Shown here: positions 16,435-24,647 of the stretch, piece after piece
Layout: each line of letters begins with the position of its first letter
How positions within the stretch are numbered: the first letter of the stretch is position 1
NCBI GenBank assembly: GCA_028291365.1
Contig: JAQGIE010000072.1
Location: forward strand, 1 to 43,377
Origin: Rhodospirillales bacterium
GTDB taxonomy: Bacteria; Pseudomonadota; Alphaproteobacteria; BOG-932; Roseiterribacteraceae
DNA: 43,377 bases
Reading direction: 5' to 3'
Translations under genes and position numbers: made by a program
Notes under the pieces: model-generated
Databases searched by the model: none
Told to the model about the DNA's origin: nothing
Seen by the model: only the letters and a program-made list of their open reading frames with translations

Positions 16435-16528
16435 CGTCCTATGGCTTGTCGGCACCCTGCTCCCTCCGGCGCAATCAGCCGCCTCGTGACGAGTGACCGA
16501 GACGCTACGACGCGAGGCGCAGGACGCC

Positions 16529-16542
16529 TTGATGGCGGTCAA
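16529..16542. promoter_or_regulatory. FNR/FixK-like box 1 in the oxidoreductase/aldo-keto reductase spacer
   Basis: TTGATGGCGGTCAA fits TTGA-N6-TCAA, the core of FNR, Anr and FixK sites. It lies 95 bases upstream of the oxidoreductase ATG on the minus strand. The remaining spacer shows no gene. Confidence 0.45.
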
Positions 16543-16681
16543 GTTCTGCCCATCGACCTCGCCCGCTCGCCTTTCTCGGGCGCGCCTGTGCACGCTTGCA
16601 TCGTGGCGAGCACAGGCCGCAGCGAACCGTCGTCGCGATTCCGTGTCGCGGCGCTCCAGCGACGACATCGGCCGGTCCCTT

Positions 16682-16699
16682 CATTGATGGCCGTCAATG
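16682..16699. promoter_or_regulatory. FNR/FixK-like box 2, extended inverted repeat
   Basis: CATTGATGGCCGTCAATG is an 18-base inverted repeat with one mismatched pair, containing TTGA-N6-TCAA (16684-16697). It is almost the same word as the box at 16529. It lies about 154 bases upstream of the aldo/keto reductase ATG. Confidence 0.5.
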
Positions 16700-16852
16700 A
16701 CCGTTCGGCGGCCGGCGCGGATAAGGGATTCGTCTCGACCGCGCCCCCGACAAACCCGCACGCCGATGAAAATTCACCCCCGAGGTCGGGATGGCGCACG
16801 TCAACGATCCATCGATCGTCGATCTGCGCGGCAGTCGAAGCAGGAACATGTC

Positions 16853-17704
16853 ATGACCGTACGCACCGCCGTCAAAACAATCAGTTTTCCATCCGGTGAA
16901 GCCGTTCCCGTGCTCGGGCAGGGCACGTGGCACTTCGCGGAGGACCCGCTCCGTCGGGTCGATGAGATCGCCGCGCTGCGCCTCGGCATCGAGCTCGGCA
17001 TGCGTTTGATCGACACCGCCGAAATGTACGCCGATGGCGGCGCCGAAGCCCTCGTCGGAGAAGCGATCGCGGGACGCCGCGACCAGGTTTTCCTGGTCAG
17101 CAAGGTCCTCCCCCATCATGCGACGCTGCACGGAACGATCGGCGCCTGCGAGCGCAGCCTGGTGAGGCTTGGTGTTGAAGAAATCGACCTCTATTTGCTG
17201 CATTGGCGCGGCACCATTCCCCTCGAGGAAACGCTCGAAGCGTTTGAGAGGCTCATGCGCGCAGGCAGGATTCGCAACTGGGGCGTCAGCAACTTCGATG
17301 TCGACGATATGGAAGACCTCATCGCTCTTCGTGGCGGCGACCAGGTATGCACCGACCAGGTGCTCTACAATCTGCAACATCGCGGCATCGAATTCGACCT
17401 GCTGCCGTGGTGCAGACGAAGCAGCGTGGCGGTCATGGCCTACTCGCCGATCGAGCAGGGCCGGATTTTGATTCATCCGGTGATCAGGTCGGTGGCCGCG
17501 CGGCATCGGGTCACGCCGAGCCAGGTGGCGCTCGCCTGGGTGCTGCGGAGCGATGACGTCTGCGCGATCCCGCGCGCGAGCAATCCTGCACATGTTCGGG
17601 AGAATCTCGGGGCGCTCGACCTTCGCCTGTCGGCGGCTGATTTCACCGAATTGGACCACGCCTTTCCGCCACCCAAGCACAAGCAGCCGCTGGCCGTGGA
17701 GTGA
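16853..17704 (+). CDS. Aldo/keto reductase
   Basis: A 283-residue TIM-barrel NADPH-dependent reductase. The catalytic tetrad is complete: D54 and Y59 (LIDTAEMYADGG), K84 (VFLVSKVLP) and H117 (LYLLHWRG). Further family marks are RNWGVSNFDVDDMEDL, the DQVLYNLQHRGIEFDLLPWC strand, VMAYSPIEQG, and the cofactor loop AIPRASNPAHVRENLGA. ATG 16853 follows CAGGAAC. The 26-base gap to the next gene on the same strand suggests a two-gene operon with the thioredoxin-reductase-like fusion, pointing to a redox or aldehyde stress role. The substrate is not known. Confidence 0.9.
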   Translation: MTVRTAVKTISFPSGEAVPVLGQGTWHFAEDPLRRVDEIAALRLGIELGMRLIDTAEMYADGGAEALVGEAIAGRRDQVFLVSKVLPHHATLHGTIGACERSLVRLGVEEIDLYLLHWRGTIPLEETLEAFERLMRAGRIRNWGVSNFDVDDMEDLIALRGGDQVCTDQVLYNLQHRGIEFDLLPWCRRSSVAVMAYSPIEQGRILIHPVIRSVAARHRVTPSQVALAWVLRSDDVCAIPRASNPAHVRENLGALDLRLSAADFTELDHAFPPPKHKQPLAVE

Positions 17705-17730
17705 CGCTGCTGAACGCGTGAGGATGCGCC

Positions 17731-19434
17731 ATGGCGACGATCGATTCGCGCGATGCGGCGATGTTTCCAAAACTCACGGCTGCAGAAATCGATCGGCTCC
17801 GCCGCTTTGGCCAGGACAAGCGTTACGGCAAGGATCAGCCGCTTTTCGTGACCGGCGAGGTCGCGCCAGGCATGTTCGTGCTCGCAAGCGGCCGCGTGAA
17901 GGTGGTGCGCAGCGATCCGTTCGGGCATCTCGCTCCGGTCCTCGAGCAAGGCCCTGGTGATTTCGTCGCCGAAGTGGGGCAGCTCTCGGGCCGGCCGGCG
18001 TTGGTCAACGTTCACGCGATCGAAGACGTACAGGCGCTTCTCATTTCGCCTGACAATCTGCGAAGCGTGATGATCGCGGAGCCCGAACTCGGCGACCGCA
18101 TTCTGCGCGCGTTGATCTTGCGCCGCATCGCGCTGATCGAAACCGGTGCCGGCGGCCCCGTCCTGATCGGACCTGAGGACGCGCCCGATGTCGTGCGCCT
18201 GCAGGGCTTTCTCACGCGCAATGCCTATCCGTATCAGGTGCTCGATCCCGCCAAGGATCGTGATGCCGCCGATCTGGTCGAGAAATATGCCCTCAATCCG
18301 ACCGACCTGCCGCTTGCGGTATGTCCCAAGGGCACGATTCTCAAGAACCCGAGCGAAGCGGATCTCGCGCGTGCACTCGGGATGGTTCGGATCGATCAAC
18401 CGGACCGCACCTACGATGTCGCCATCGTGGGCGCCGGGCCGGCGGGACTCGCGACCGCAGTCTATGCGGCGTCGGAGGGACTTTCGGTTGTGGTGTTCGA
18501 CGCACGAGCGTTCGGCGGACAAGCCGGCGCCAGTGCCCGCATCGAGAATTATCTGGGATTTCCGACCGGCATATCGGGCCAGACGCTCACCGGGCGGGCC
18601 TATGTTCAGGCACAAAAATTCGGCGCCGAGATGGTGATTCCGACCGAGGTCTCGGGCATGGACTGCAGTCAAAATCCCCGTACGCTGGAACTTGCTGACG
18701 GAGTCCGCGTCAAAGCTGCGGCGGTGGTGATTGCGTCAGGCGCGCGCTACCGGCGGCTCGACCTACCCAACCTGCGTGAATTCGAGGGGCGCGGCGTCTG
18801 GTACTGGGCCTCTCCGATCGAGGCGCGGCTGTGTCGGCACGAAGAGATCGTCCTGGTCGGCGGCGGCAACTCGGCCGGCCAGGCCGCCGTGTTCTTGCGC
18901 GACTACGCCGCGAAGATCTGGCTTCTGGTACGTGGGTCGAGCCTTGCCGAAAGCATGTCGCAATATCTGATCGATCGGATCGCGGCCGCACCGAACATCG
19001 AAGTCCTGACGAATACGGAAGTCGTGGCGCTCTCAGGCTCGCCGCACGGCCAGCTCGAGCGTATCCGATGGCGCCACCGACCATCGGGAGAGGAAACCGA
19101 AAAACCTCTCCGTCATCTTTTCCTTTTTATCGGCGCCGACCCGGCGACGGATTGGCTGCAAGGCTGCGTTTCGCTCGACGCCAAAGGCTTCGTTCAAACC
19201 GGTGCAAGCGTACCGGCGCAGGATTTCCGCTCGCACGACGCCGCCGCCCCGCCGCTGTTTCTGCAATCCAGCGTCGCCGGCGTTTTCGCCGTGGGCGATG
19301 TACGCGCCGGCTCGGTCAAGCGCGTGGGCGCCGCAATCGGCGAAGGCGCGGTGGTGGTGGCGCAACTGCACGCCTATCTGGCTGCGACACGTACCGACTC
19401 TGCCGAGGCCCGGCCGCAGGCCCGCGCCTTGTGA
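17731..19434 (+). CDS. Cyclic-nucleotide-binding domain fused to a thioredoxin-like and a CxxC-less thioredoxin reductase-like flavoprotein
   Basis: A 567-residue three-part protein. Residues 10-135 are a Crp-type cNMP-binding jelly roll (FVTGEVAPGMFVLASGRVKV, APVLEQGPGDFVAEVGQLSG, ALLISPDNLRSVM) with no helix-turn-helix after it. Residues 145-220 look like a thioredoxin-fold linker (PVLIGPEDAPDVVRLQGFLT, PLAVCPKGTILKNPSEADLA). Residues 230-550 are a thioredoxin-reductase-like FAD/NAD(P)H module: YDVAIVGAGPAGLATAVYAA, FDARAFGGQAGASARIENYL, IVLVGGGNSAGQAAVFLRDY, VFAVGDVRAGSVKRVGAAIG. Where TrxR has its redox CxxC, this protein reads WYWASPIEARLC, so no thiol pair exists. Similar fusions are known from genome surveys but their electron acceptor is unclear. 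It follows the aldo/keto reductase by 26 bases. Confidence 0.88.
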   Translation: MATIDSRDAAMFPKLTAAEIDRLRRFGQDKRYGKDQPLFVTGEVAPGMFVLASGRVKVVRSDPFGHLAPVLEQGPGDFVAEVGQLSGRPALVNVHAIEDVQALLISPDNLRSVMIAEPELGDRILRALILRRIALIETGAGGPVLIGPEDAPDVVRLQGFLTRNAYPYQVLDPAKDRDAADLVEKYALNPTDLPLAVCPKGTILKNPSEADLARALGMVRIDQPDRTYDVAIVGAGPAGLATAVYAASEGLSVVVFDARAFGGQAGASARIENYLGFPTGISGQTLTGRAYVQAQKFGAEMVIPTEVSGMDCSQNPRTLELADGVRVKAAAVVIASGARYRRLDLPNLREFEGRGVWYWASPIEARLCRHEEIVLVGGGNSAGQAAVFLRDYAAKIWLLVRGSSLAESMSQYLIDRIAAAPNIEVLTNTEVVALSGSPHGQLERIRWRHRPSGEETEKPLRHLFLFIGADPATDWLQGCVSLDAKGFVQTGASVPAQDFRSHDAAAPPLFLQSSVAGVFAVGDVRAGSVKRVGAAIGEGAVVVAQLHAYLAATRTDSAEARPQARAL

Positions 19435-19449
19435 GTCCGACAAACGGTG

Positions 19450-20028
19450 TCACCCTCCGTCGAGGAGGGGCACCATCCCGGCATTGCCTTGTTGCCGTAC
19501 CAGATCGACGGCGGTGTTGCCTGCTGCATCCTTCAGGGCGACGTTGGCGCCATGGGCCATCAGCAGCTTGACCACGTCCGTCCGGCCGAACAGCGCGGCC
19601 ATCATGAGCGCGGTCTGTCCTGCATCGTTGGCGGCGTTGACGTCGCAATGTTCGGCGAGCAACCGATCCGCGACGTTGCTGTCCCCCTTGAAGGCGACAC
19701 CCATCAGCGCGTTGTTGCCCTTTGGATCGAGGGCGCAGGGATCGGCGCCGTGCGCGATCAGGAAATCGACCGCCTGCGCCTGACCGTTGTACGCGGCCAG
19801 GATCAGCGGCGTGAACCCGCGCGGATCGTGCTCATTGGGATTCATCCCGGATTTGATCAGGCCTTCGAGGAGATCAACCCGGCCGGTTCGCGCAGCGTCG
19901 AAATACAGCGCTTTGACACGCTCGGGAGAGAGGGGCTCGCTTTGGGCGCGTGCGCCCTGCAAGCCGACAAGGCTCGCGCCAATGACAAACGCGACGCCAA
20001 CCGCGCTCCGCTTTGCTTGAGGTGACAT
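19450..20028 (-). CDS. Exported ankyrin-repeat protein, catalase partner (AnkB-like)
   Basis: A 192-residue protein with a signal peptide (MSPQAKRSAVGVAFVIGASL, VGLQGARAQ). Four or five ankyrin repeats follow from about residue 40: FDAARTGRVDLLEGLIKSGM, GFTPLILAAYNGQAQAVDFL, GNNALMGVAFKGDSNVADRL, GQTALMMAALFGRTDVVKLL, GNTAVDLVRQQGN. The catalase stop and this ATG share one base (TGATG), so translation is coupled; a GTG one codon earlier is a less likely start. In Pseudomonas aeruginosa a periplasmic ankyrin protein (AnkB) is needed for full KatB activity, and the same pairing is found widely. A role as a periplasmic scaffold or protector of the catalase is inferred from that. Confidence 0.87.
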   Translation of the reverse strand: MSPQAKRSAVGVAFVIGASLVGLQGARAQSEPLSPERVKALYFDAARTGRVDLLEGLIKSGMNPNEHDPRGFTPLILAAYNGQAQAVDFLIAHGADPCALDPKGNNALMGVAFKGDSNVADRLLAEHCDVNAANDAGQTALMMAALFGRTDVVKLLMAHGANVALKDAAGNTAVDLVRQQGNAGMVPLLDGG

Positions 20029-21581
20029 CACGGCATCCCTCCGGCTTGGCCTGACGTCATCTTGTTGTCGATCGATTTGACGTCGACGCCAACGGCCGCG
20101 CCCAGCCGCGTGCCGTAGTCTTTGTCGGCCTGATAGAAGTGGCTGACCATCGCTTCCTTGATCTGCATGCTCTTCACCTGGCCGAGATCATTGGCCAGGT
20201 TCTTGATCAGGTCGTCCCGCTCATGCTGGCTGAGCGCGCGATAGAATTCGCCCGCTTGACGGAAATTGTCCTGCTTATCGATCGCCTTCTGCTGCGTCAT
20301 GCCGGTTACGGCATATTGGCTGTAGCTGAACTTCGACTCCTGGGCGGGATTGCCTGCGACCGTGGTCGGCTCGTAATTCACGTCGCCCTGACGCGGAGCG
20401 GACTGCATGGTGCCGTCGATATTGTTGTTGCTGACCTGCACCAGCGGGCGGTTCACGGGCAGCTGCATATAGTTCGCCCCGATACGGTAGCGTTGCGTGT
20501 CGGCATAGGCGAACAAACGCCCCTGCAGCATGCGATCGGGCGAGGCCTCGATGCCCGGCACCATCACGCAGGGGCAGAACGCCGACTCTTCGGAATAGTC
20601 GAAGTAATTTTGCGGCACATTGTTCAAGGTCATGGTGCCGACCTTCACTTCCGGAACGCCAGTCCAGACCTTCGTATCGTCAAAGCCATCGTAGCTCAGC
20701 GCCGCCACCTCCTTTGCGGTCAGCATCTGGACGGTGAGGTCCCACTTGGGGAAATTGCCGGTGCTGATGTTCTGATACAGGTCCTTGGTCGCATAGTTGG
20801 TGTCGGCAGCCTCGGTCTCCTCGAGGGTCATGCCCTTGATGCCCTGCTGACTCTTCCAGTGGAACTTGGCAAAGATCTCTTCGCCTTTGCTATTGACCAG
20901 GCGGAACGTATTGACGCCGAAGCCATCCATCGTGCGGTAGCTCGCCGGCATGCCGATGCTATCGGTGTAGAGCTGCGTCAGCATGTGCGTTGATTCAGGA
21001 ACCTGTGAAAAGAAGTCGAACGCGCGGTTCGGGTCCTGGACATCGGTGACCGGTGACGGCTTGTTCGCATGGACGAAGTCGGGGAACTTGATGGCATCGC
21101 GGATGAAGAAGATCGGCTCATTGATGCCGACCAGATCCCAGTTGCCCTGATCCGTATAGAATTTGACGGCAAAGCCGCGCGGATCGCGGGCCGCCTCGGG
21201 CGAGCCGCGGAAATTCATCACCGTCGAGAAACGCACGAAGACGGGCGTCTCCTTGCCCGGCGCGCCGAAAAGCGACGCCTTCGAATGTTGCGAGAAATCC
21301 GTGCTCGCGACAAAGACGCCTTGAGCGCCGGTGCCGCGTGCGTGAACGACGCGTTCTGGAATCCGCTCACGATCGAAACGGGCGAGCTTCTCGATCAGGT
21401 TGAAGTCTTCGAGGAGCACGGGACCTTCTGGACCGGCCACTTTCGAGTTCTGGTTGTCACCCACCGGAACGCCCGTGTCTCGCGTCATCGGCATTTGCGG
21501 CGGCGTTTGCCCCGCCGGATCGGCGGCCAACACAGGCGTCGCCAGCAGACTGGCCACGCTCACAGCAAGAATCATACGCAT
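20028..21581 (-). CDS. katB: Exported monofunctional haem catalase (KatB-like)
   Basis: A 517-residue catalase with a Sec signal peptide (MRMILAVSVASLLATPVLAA), so it should work in the periplasm on H2O2. The active site is complete: distal H80 (RVVHARGTGAQGVF), N154 (GNWDLVGINEPIFF) and proximal haem ligand Y359 (GRLFAYADTQRYR). Other marks are VRFSTVMNFRGSPEAARDPR and YSEESAFCPCVMVPGIEASP. The length fits small-subunit clade 3 enzymes. The ATG at 21581 is preferred over the longer 21629 start because GAAGGAGAG lies just upstream and it opens the signal peptide. The loop VGINEP differs from the common GNNTP. It is transcribed before the ankyrin gene and divergent from an AraC regulator. Confidence 0.94.
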   Translation of the reverse strand: MRMILAVSVASLLATPVLAADPAGQTPPQMPMTRDTGVPVGDNQNSKVAGPEGPVLLEDFNLIEKLARFDRERIPERVVHARGTGAQGVFVASTDFSQHSKASLFGAPGKETPVFVRFSTVMNFRGSPEAARDPRGFAVKFYTDQGNWDLVGINEPIFFIRDAIKFPDFVHANKPSPVTDVQDPNRAFDFFSQVPESTHMLTQLYTDSIGMPASYRTMDGFGVNTFRLVNSKGEEIFAKFHWKSQQGIKGMTLEETEAADTNYATKDLYQNISTGNFPKWDLTVQMLTAKEVAALSYDGFDDTKVWTGVPEVKVGTMTLNNVPQNYFDYSEESAFCPCVMVPGIEASPDRMLQGRLFAYADTQRYRIGANYMQLPVNRPLVQVSNNNIDGTMQSAPRQGDVNYEPTTVAGNPAQESKFSYSQYAVTGMTQQKAIDKQDNFRQAGEFYRALSQHERDDLIKNLANDLGQVKSMQIKEAMVSHFYQADKDYGTRLGAAVGVDVKSIDNKMTSGQAGGMP

Positions 21582-21850
21582 CAGGCTCTCCTTCTCGAAC
21601 GCACCGGCTTCGTGCGGAACAGGTGTCATCTAGGAGAGCAAGCGGCGCTTTCTTTGCCGCGCTTACGGAGATTTCGGCGCGATTAGCACAATGCTGGCAA
21701 GAAGCCGCAGTTGAAGCGCTGAGCGGTCGTCCCAGCTGATCGTTCGCTTGATGTGATTTCATTCCATGTCGTGCGATTTCGATAGCGGAGGTCACAAGAT
21801 GCTCGACCGGCATTCGCATTCCGGGCGCGCGACAGGTTGGCGCAAATTCG

Positions 21851-22732
21851 ATGCGTGAGGTGGCCCAGCCTCGAGTCGAAGTCTGCCCCGGCGATGGTGT
21901 CACGCGGATTGCGGCGAATTGGAACGGTGTATCGGCCGAGATTGCACAATTCGTCGGCACTGGCCCCTTCGATTATAAATTCTGCGCGCCCGTCCATCTC
22001 CTGATCGCATGCGAACGAGCCGTGCGCAGCGCCGGAGAGTGCAGAATCGGCCACTCGCTCAAGTCGAGCCGACGCGACTTCGGTGGAACGCTCTCGCTGG
22101 TGCCGGCCGGCGATGAATTCTGCGGCACATTCGTTCCTCGCGTGTGGCCGCGCACGGCCTACATCTATCTCGACTCCAAGACCCTGTCGGCGGACTCCGA
22201 GATCGATTTCGCAAAACTCAACCTGACCCCGCGCCTCTTCTTTGATAACGCGGCGTTGTGGGCGACGGCGAAAAAGCTGTCAGCGCTGGTCGAGAATCCC
22301 GGAACGGTCAGCCGCCTCTACGCCGAGACGCTCACCAGCGTGCTGCTGCTCGAGCTCCTGCGTCTCGAGCAGGGAAGCACGGCGATGCCGCAGGCGACTT
22401 GCGGTGGGCTCGCAGCGTGGCAGGTGCGGCGAGCCTGCGATTTCATCGAGGATCATCTCGCTGAGCAGGTCTCGCTTGCCGAACTCGCCCGCCAGACGCG
22501 CCTCAGCCCGACGCATTTCTGCCGCGCCTTCAAGCGCTCGATCGGGCTCCCGCCGCACCAGTATCAATTGCGCCGACGCATCGAGCGGGCAAAGGCGCTG
22601 CTGGCCGATCCCAACAGCTCCGTGACCGCGATCGCGTTCGCGTGCGGGTTCAGTCTTCCGGGTAGCTTCGCGACTGCGTTCCGCAAGACGACGGGAATCA
22701 CGCCGTCGGCGTTCCGACGCGCGCTGGAATAG
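21851..22732 (+). CDS. AraC-family transcriptional regulator
   Basis: A 293-residue protein. The C-terminal ~100 residues are the paired helix-turn-helix of AraC/XylS proteins: CDFIEDHLAEQVSLAELARQ, LSPTHFCRAFKRSIGLPPHQ, YQLRRRIERAKALLADPNSS, VTAIAFACGFSLPGSFATAF, RKTTGITPSAFRR. The N-terminal part is an effector or dimer domain of the type seen in stand-alone AraC regulators (FGGTLSLVPAGDEFCGTF). It is divergent from katB across 269 bases, so control of the catalase/ankyrin pair is plausible. I see no clear operator there. Convergent with the bicupin gene. Confidence 0.88.
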   Translation: MREVAQPRVEVCPGDGVTRIAANWNGVSAEIAQFVGTGPFDYKFCAPVHLLIACERAVRSAGECRIGHSLKSSRRDFGGTLSLVPAGDEFCGTFVPRVWPRTAYIYLDSKTLSADSEIDFAKLNLTPRLFFDNAALWATAKKLSALVENPGTVSRLYAETLTSVLLLELLRLEQGSTAMPQATCGGLAAWQVRRACDFIEDHLAEQVSLAELARQTRLSPTHFCRAFKRSIGLPPHQYQLRRRIERAKALLADPNSSVTAIAFACGFSLPGSFATAFRKTTGITPSAFRRALE

Positions 22733-22774
22733 CCCATTCGCTGACGGTACGCGGCCCGTGTCGTTCGAGCCGAT

Positions 22775-22821
22775 CATGCACGGCAAAGCGCGGCCCCTGT
22801 TTCCGCGCCTTGCCGTGCATG
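22775..22821. terminator. Strong stem-loop between convergent genes
   Basis: CATGCACGGCAAAGCGCGG (22775-22793) pairs with CCGCGCCTTGCCGTGCATG (22803-22821): 18 of 19 positions complementary, 9-base loop. There is no long T-run on either side, so it may be a Rho-aided, processing or repeat-derived structure rather than a textbook intrinsic terminator. It serves both the AraC and the bicupin genes by position. Confidence 0.6.
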
Positions 22822-22858
22822 CGGCTTCGCCTGTCGATGCTCCGAGCCGTTCGGCCGA

Positions 22859-24091
22859 TCAGGCCGGCACGACCGGCACCTTCTGCTTCCGCAGCGCGCG
22901 CATCACGTTCTGGTCAAGCGTGATATGCGCCTGCAGCAGGTCGGGCGGCGTCAGCGCCATCCATTGGTCGAGCGACAGGTCGGCGTAGTAGTCGCTCTTG
23001 AACATCTCGAGAAACCGCAGCGTCGTCTTGCCGGTATTCTCGACATAGTGCCCCATCGCGAACGGAACGTAGCCGACATCGCCGGCGCGGAAATCGAAGG
23101 TCCGCGCCTGGCCGCTGGAGGCGAAGACACCCATGCGTGCTTCACCTTCGATGTAGAACTGCCATTCGTCGGCATTGGGATGCCAGTGCAGTTCGCGCAG
23201 GCCGCCGGGCTCGACTTCGACCAGCGCCGCCGCGATCGTCTTGGAGACGGGGAAGACGCTGGAATCGGTGATCCGGACCGTCCCGCTTTTCGTCTTGATC
23301 GGCTTCTGCGCCAGCATTTTGTGGCTGAAGCTTTGCGGTACCGGCGGGGCGCCCAGCAACGAGTCGGGGCCAAGCGGTCCCGGAGCGGACGCCTTGAAAA
23401 TATAGCGCTCCTTCGGATCTGGCAGATGCGAAAAGTCCGCGTTCTGAACGCCGAAGTTCTTCGCCAGCACGTCCTCGGGAACATGCTTGAACCAGTCGCT
23501 CAACAAGAACGTGCTGTCCTCGTCGAAGCCGCCACTGTCGAACACCAGCAGGAATTCGCATCCGTCCGGGTTCAGCCCTTGAATCGAATGGGGAATGCCC
23601 GACGGGAAGTACCAGAGATCACCGACGCCGACATCGTCGACGAAATTCCGGCCCTGTGCATCGATCGCGGTGATCCGCGCCTGGCCGTAGAGCATGTACG
23701 CCCATTCGGCTTCCTTGTGCCAATGCAGCTCGCGGATACCGCCGGCATTGAGGCGCATGTTGACGCCCGCAATGGACTTGGACACGCCCAGCTCGCGCTC
23801 GGTGATCTGCCGCGTCCAGCCACCACTTTCCTGGCGTACATGCGCGTCGGCGAACGAGAAGCGAAGATTGGGCAAGGTGCCGCTGTCGGTCTTCGGCGGA
23901 TTCAGAATGTCCGGGTTTTGTCGGGAGCGGATCGGGTCCTGTGGACCGGGATCGGTGCCGCCAGTACCGGGCACTCGACTGGGTTGGAGCGCGGTGTCGC
24001 TGCTGGTCTGCGCGGATGCGCCGGAAACCATGCCTAGCAGGCCGGCGCCGGCGGCACCGACAAGGACCGAGCGGCGTGATGTGTCATACAT
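22859..24091 (-). CDS. Oxalate decarboxylase-family bicupin, Tat-exported
   Basis: A 410-residue two-cupin protein. [20 protein letters not shown] is a twin-arginine signal. Both Mn sites are intact: H123, H125, E129, H168 ([18 protein letters not shown]) and H302, H304, E309, H348 ([21 protein letters not shown]). By alignment with Bacillus OxdC, the lid loop is [12 protein letters not shown], so E191 takes the place of the proton-donor Glu162, and E362 (FLEMFK) that of Glu333. This favours oxalate to formate plus CO2 over oxalate oxidase. ATG 24091 follows GGAGG. It stands alone on its strand. The family is certain; the substrate is highly likely but other bicupin substrates are possible. 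Confidence 0.9.
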   Translation of the reverse strand: MYDTSRRSVLVGAAGAGLLGMVSGASAQTSSDTALQPSRVPGTGGTDPGPQDPIRSRQNPDILNPPKTDSGTLPNLRFSFADAHVRQESGGWTRQITERELGVSKSIAGVNMRLNAGGIRELHWHKEAEWAYMLYGQARITAIDAQGRNFVDDVGVGDLWYFPSGIPHSIQGLNPDGCEFLLVFDSGGFDEDSTFLLSDWFKHVPEDVLAKNFGVQNADFSHLPDPKERYIFKASAPGPLGPDSLLGAPPVPQSFSHKMLAQKPIKTKSGTVRITDSSVFPVSKTIAAALVEVEPGGLRELHWHPNADEWQFYIEGEARMGVFASSGQARTFDFRAGDVGYVPFAMGHYVENTGKTTLRFLEMFKSDYYADLSLDQWMALTPPDLLQAHITLDQNVMRALRKQKVPVVPA

Positions 24092-24179
24092 GAGAACCTC
24101 CGTGGCTAGGCACTCATGAATAGTCCGCGGTTCGGCGTTGCCGAGGGACACGGCCGCATATTCCGCCATGCAATGATCA

Positions 24180-24191
24180 CATGACGTCATG
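24180..24191. promoter_or_regulatory. Perfect 12-base palindrome upstream of the bicupin gene
   Basis: CATGACGTCATG is self-complementary and lies 89 bases upstream of the bicupin ATG, in a 556-base gene-poor stretch. A regulator site is possible; no adjacent regulator gene is intact. Confidence 0.3.
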
Positions 24192-24359
24192 AATCGATCC
24201 CACTGGGACAACGGCGCTGCGATTGTGCAGCGCTCGTGCGGTACTATTGGCTGTGCGCATTGCAATCATCACGCGCGACAATCATCGCACGCGAACGCGG
24301 ACCGGGAACGATGCGGCCCGACAACGAGCCGCTGCGTTCGCCGTCAACGTTTGCAGCGT

Positions 24360-24647
24360 TCGCCTTCATGAAGGTGGCCACCCGCCTTACTCGCACGCGG
24401 ATCTCCGCGTCGGTGCGTCGCGGCGCCAAGATCGACGAGCGCCTCAGATGATAGGCGCCGACGCATAGATCGAGAAATTGCTCGGCCGCAACGGCGCAGT
24501 CGTCGGCCGCGATCTACCCGGCTGCGCGCGCCTGCTCGAGAGAAGCCGACGATCGTTTCAAGCTGGTTGCGGGGCGCTTTGAGAGAATGTTCGATCGATC
24601 GCAGCAATGCATCGGGGCTCGACAACCGCCGCTGCACTGCGCGCGCA
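24360..24647 (-). pseudogene. Probable remnant of a TetR-family regulator gene (C-terminal part)
   Basis: On the minus strand, one frame reads AADDCAVAAEQFLDLCVGAY and then LAPRRTDAEIRVRVRRVATF, which resembles the C-terminal domain of AefR-like TetR proteins (LAAEQFL..., PTDAEI...V...F). Directly upstream in that frame is a TAG (minus strand, 24516-24514) after SLEQARAAG. Further upstream the likeness continues in another frame (RRLSSPDALLRSIEHSLKAP). No helix-turn-helix is left because the RND operon's first gene begins there. A nonsense codon, a frameshift and a missing N-terminus suggest a decayed repressor of the efflux operon. I cannot exclude chance similarity. Confidence 0.4.
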
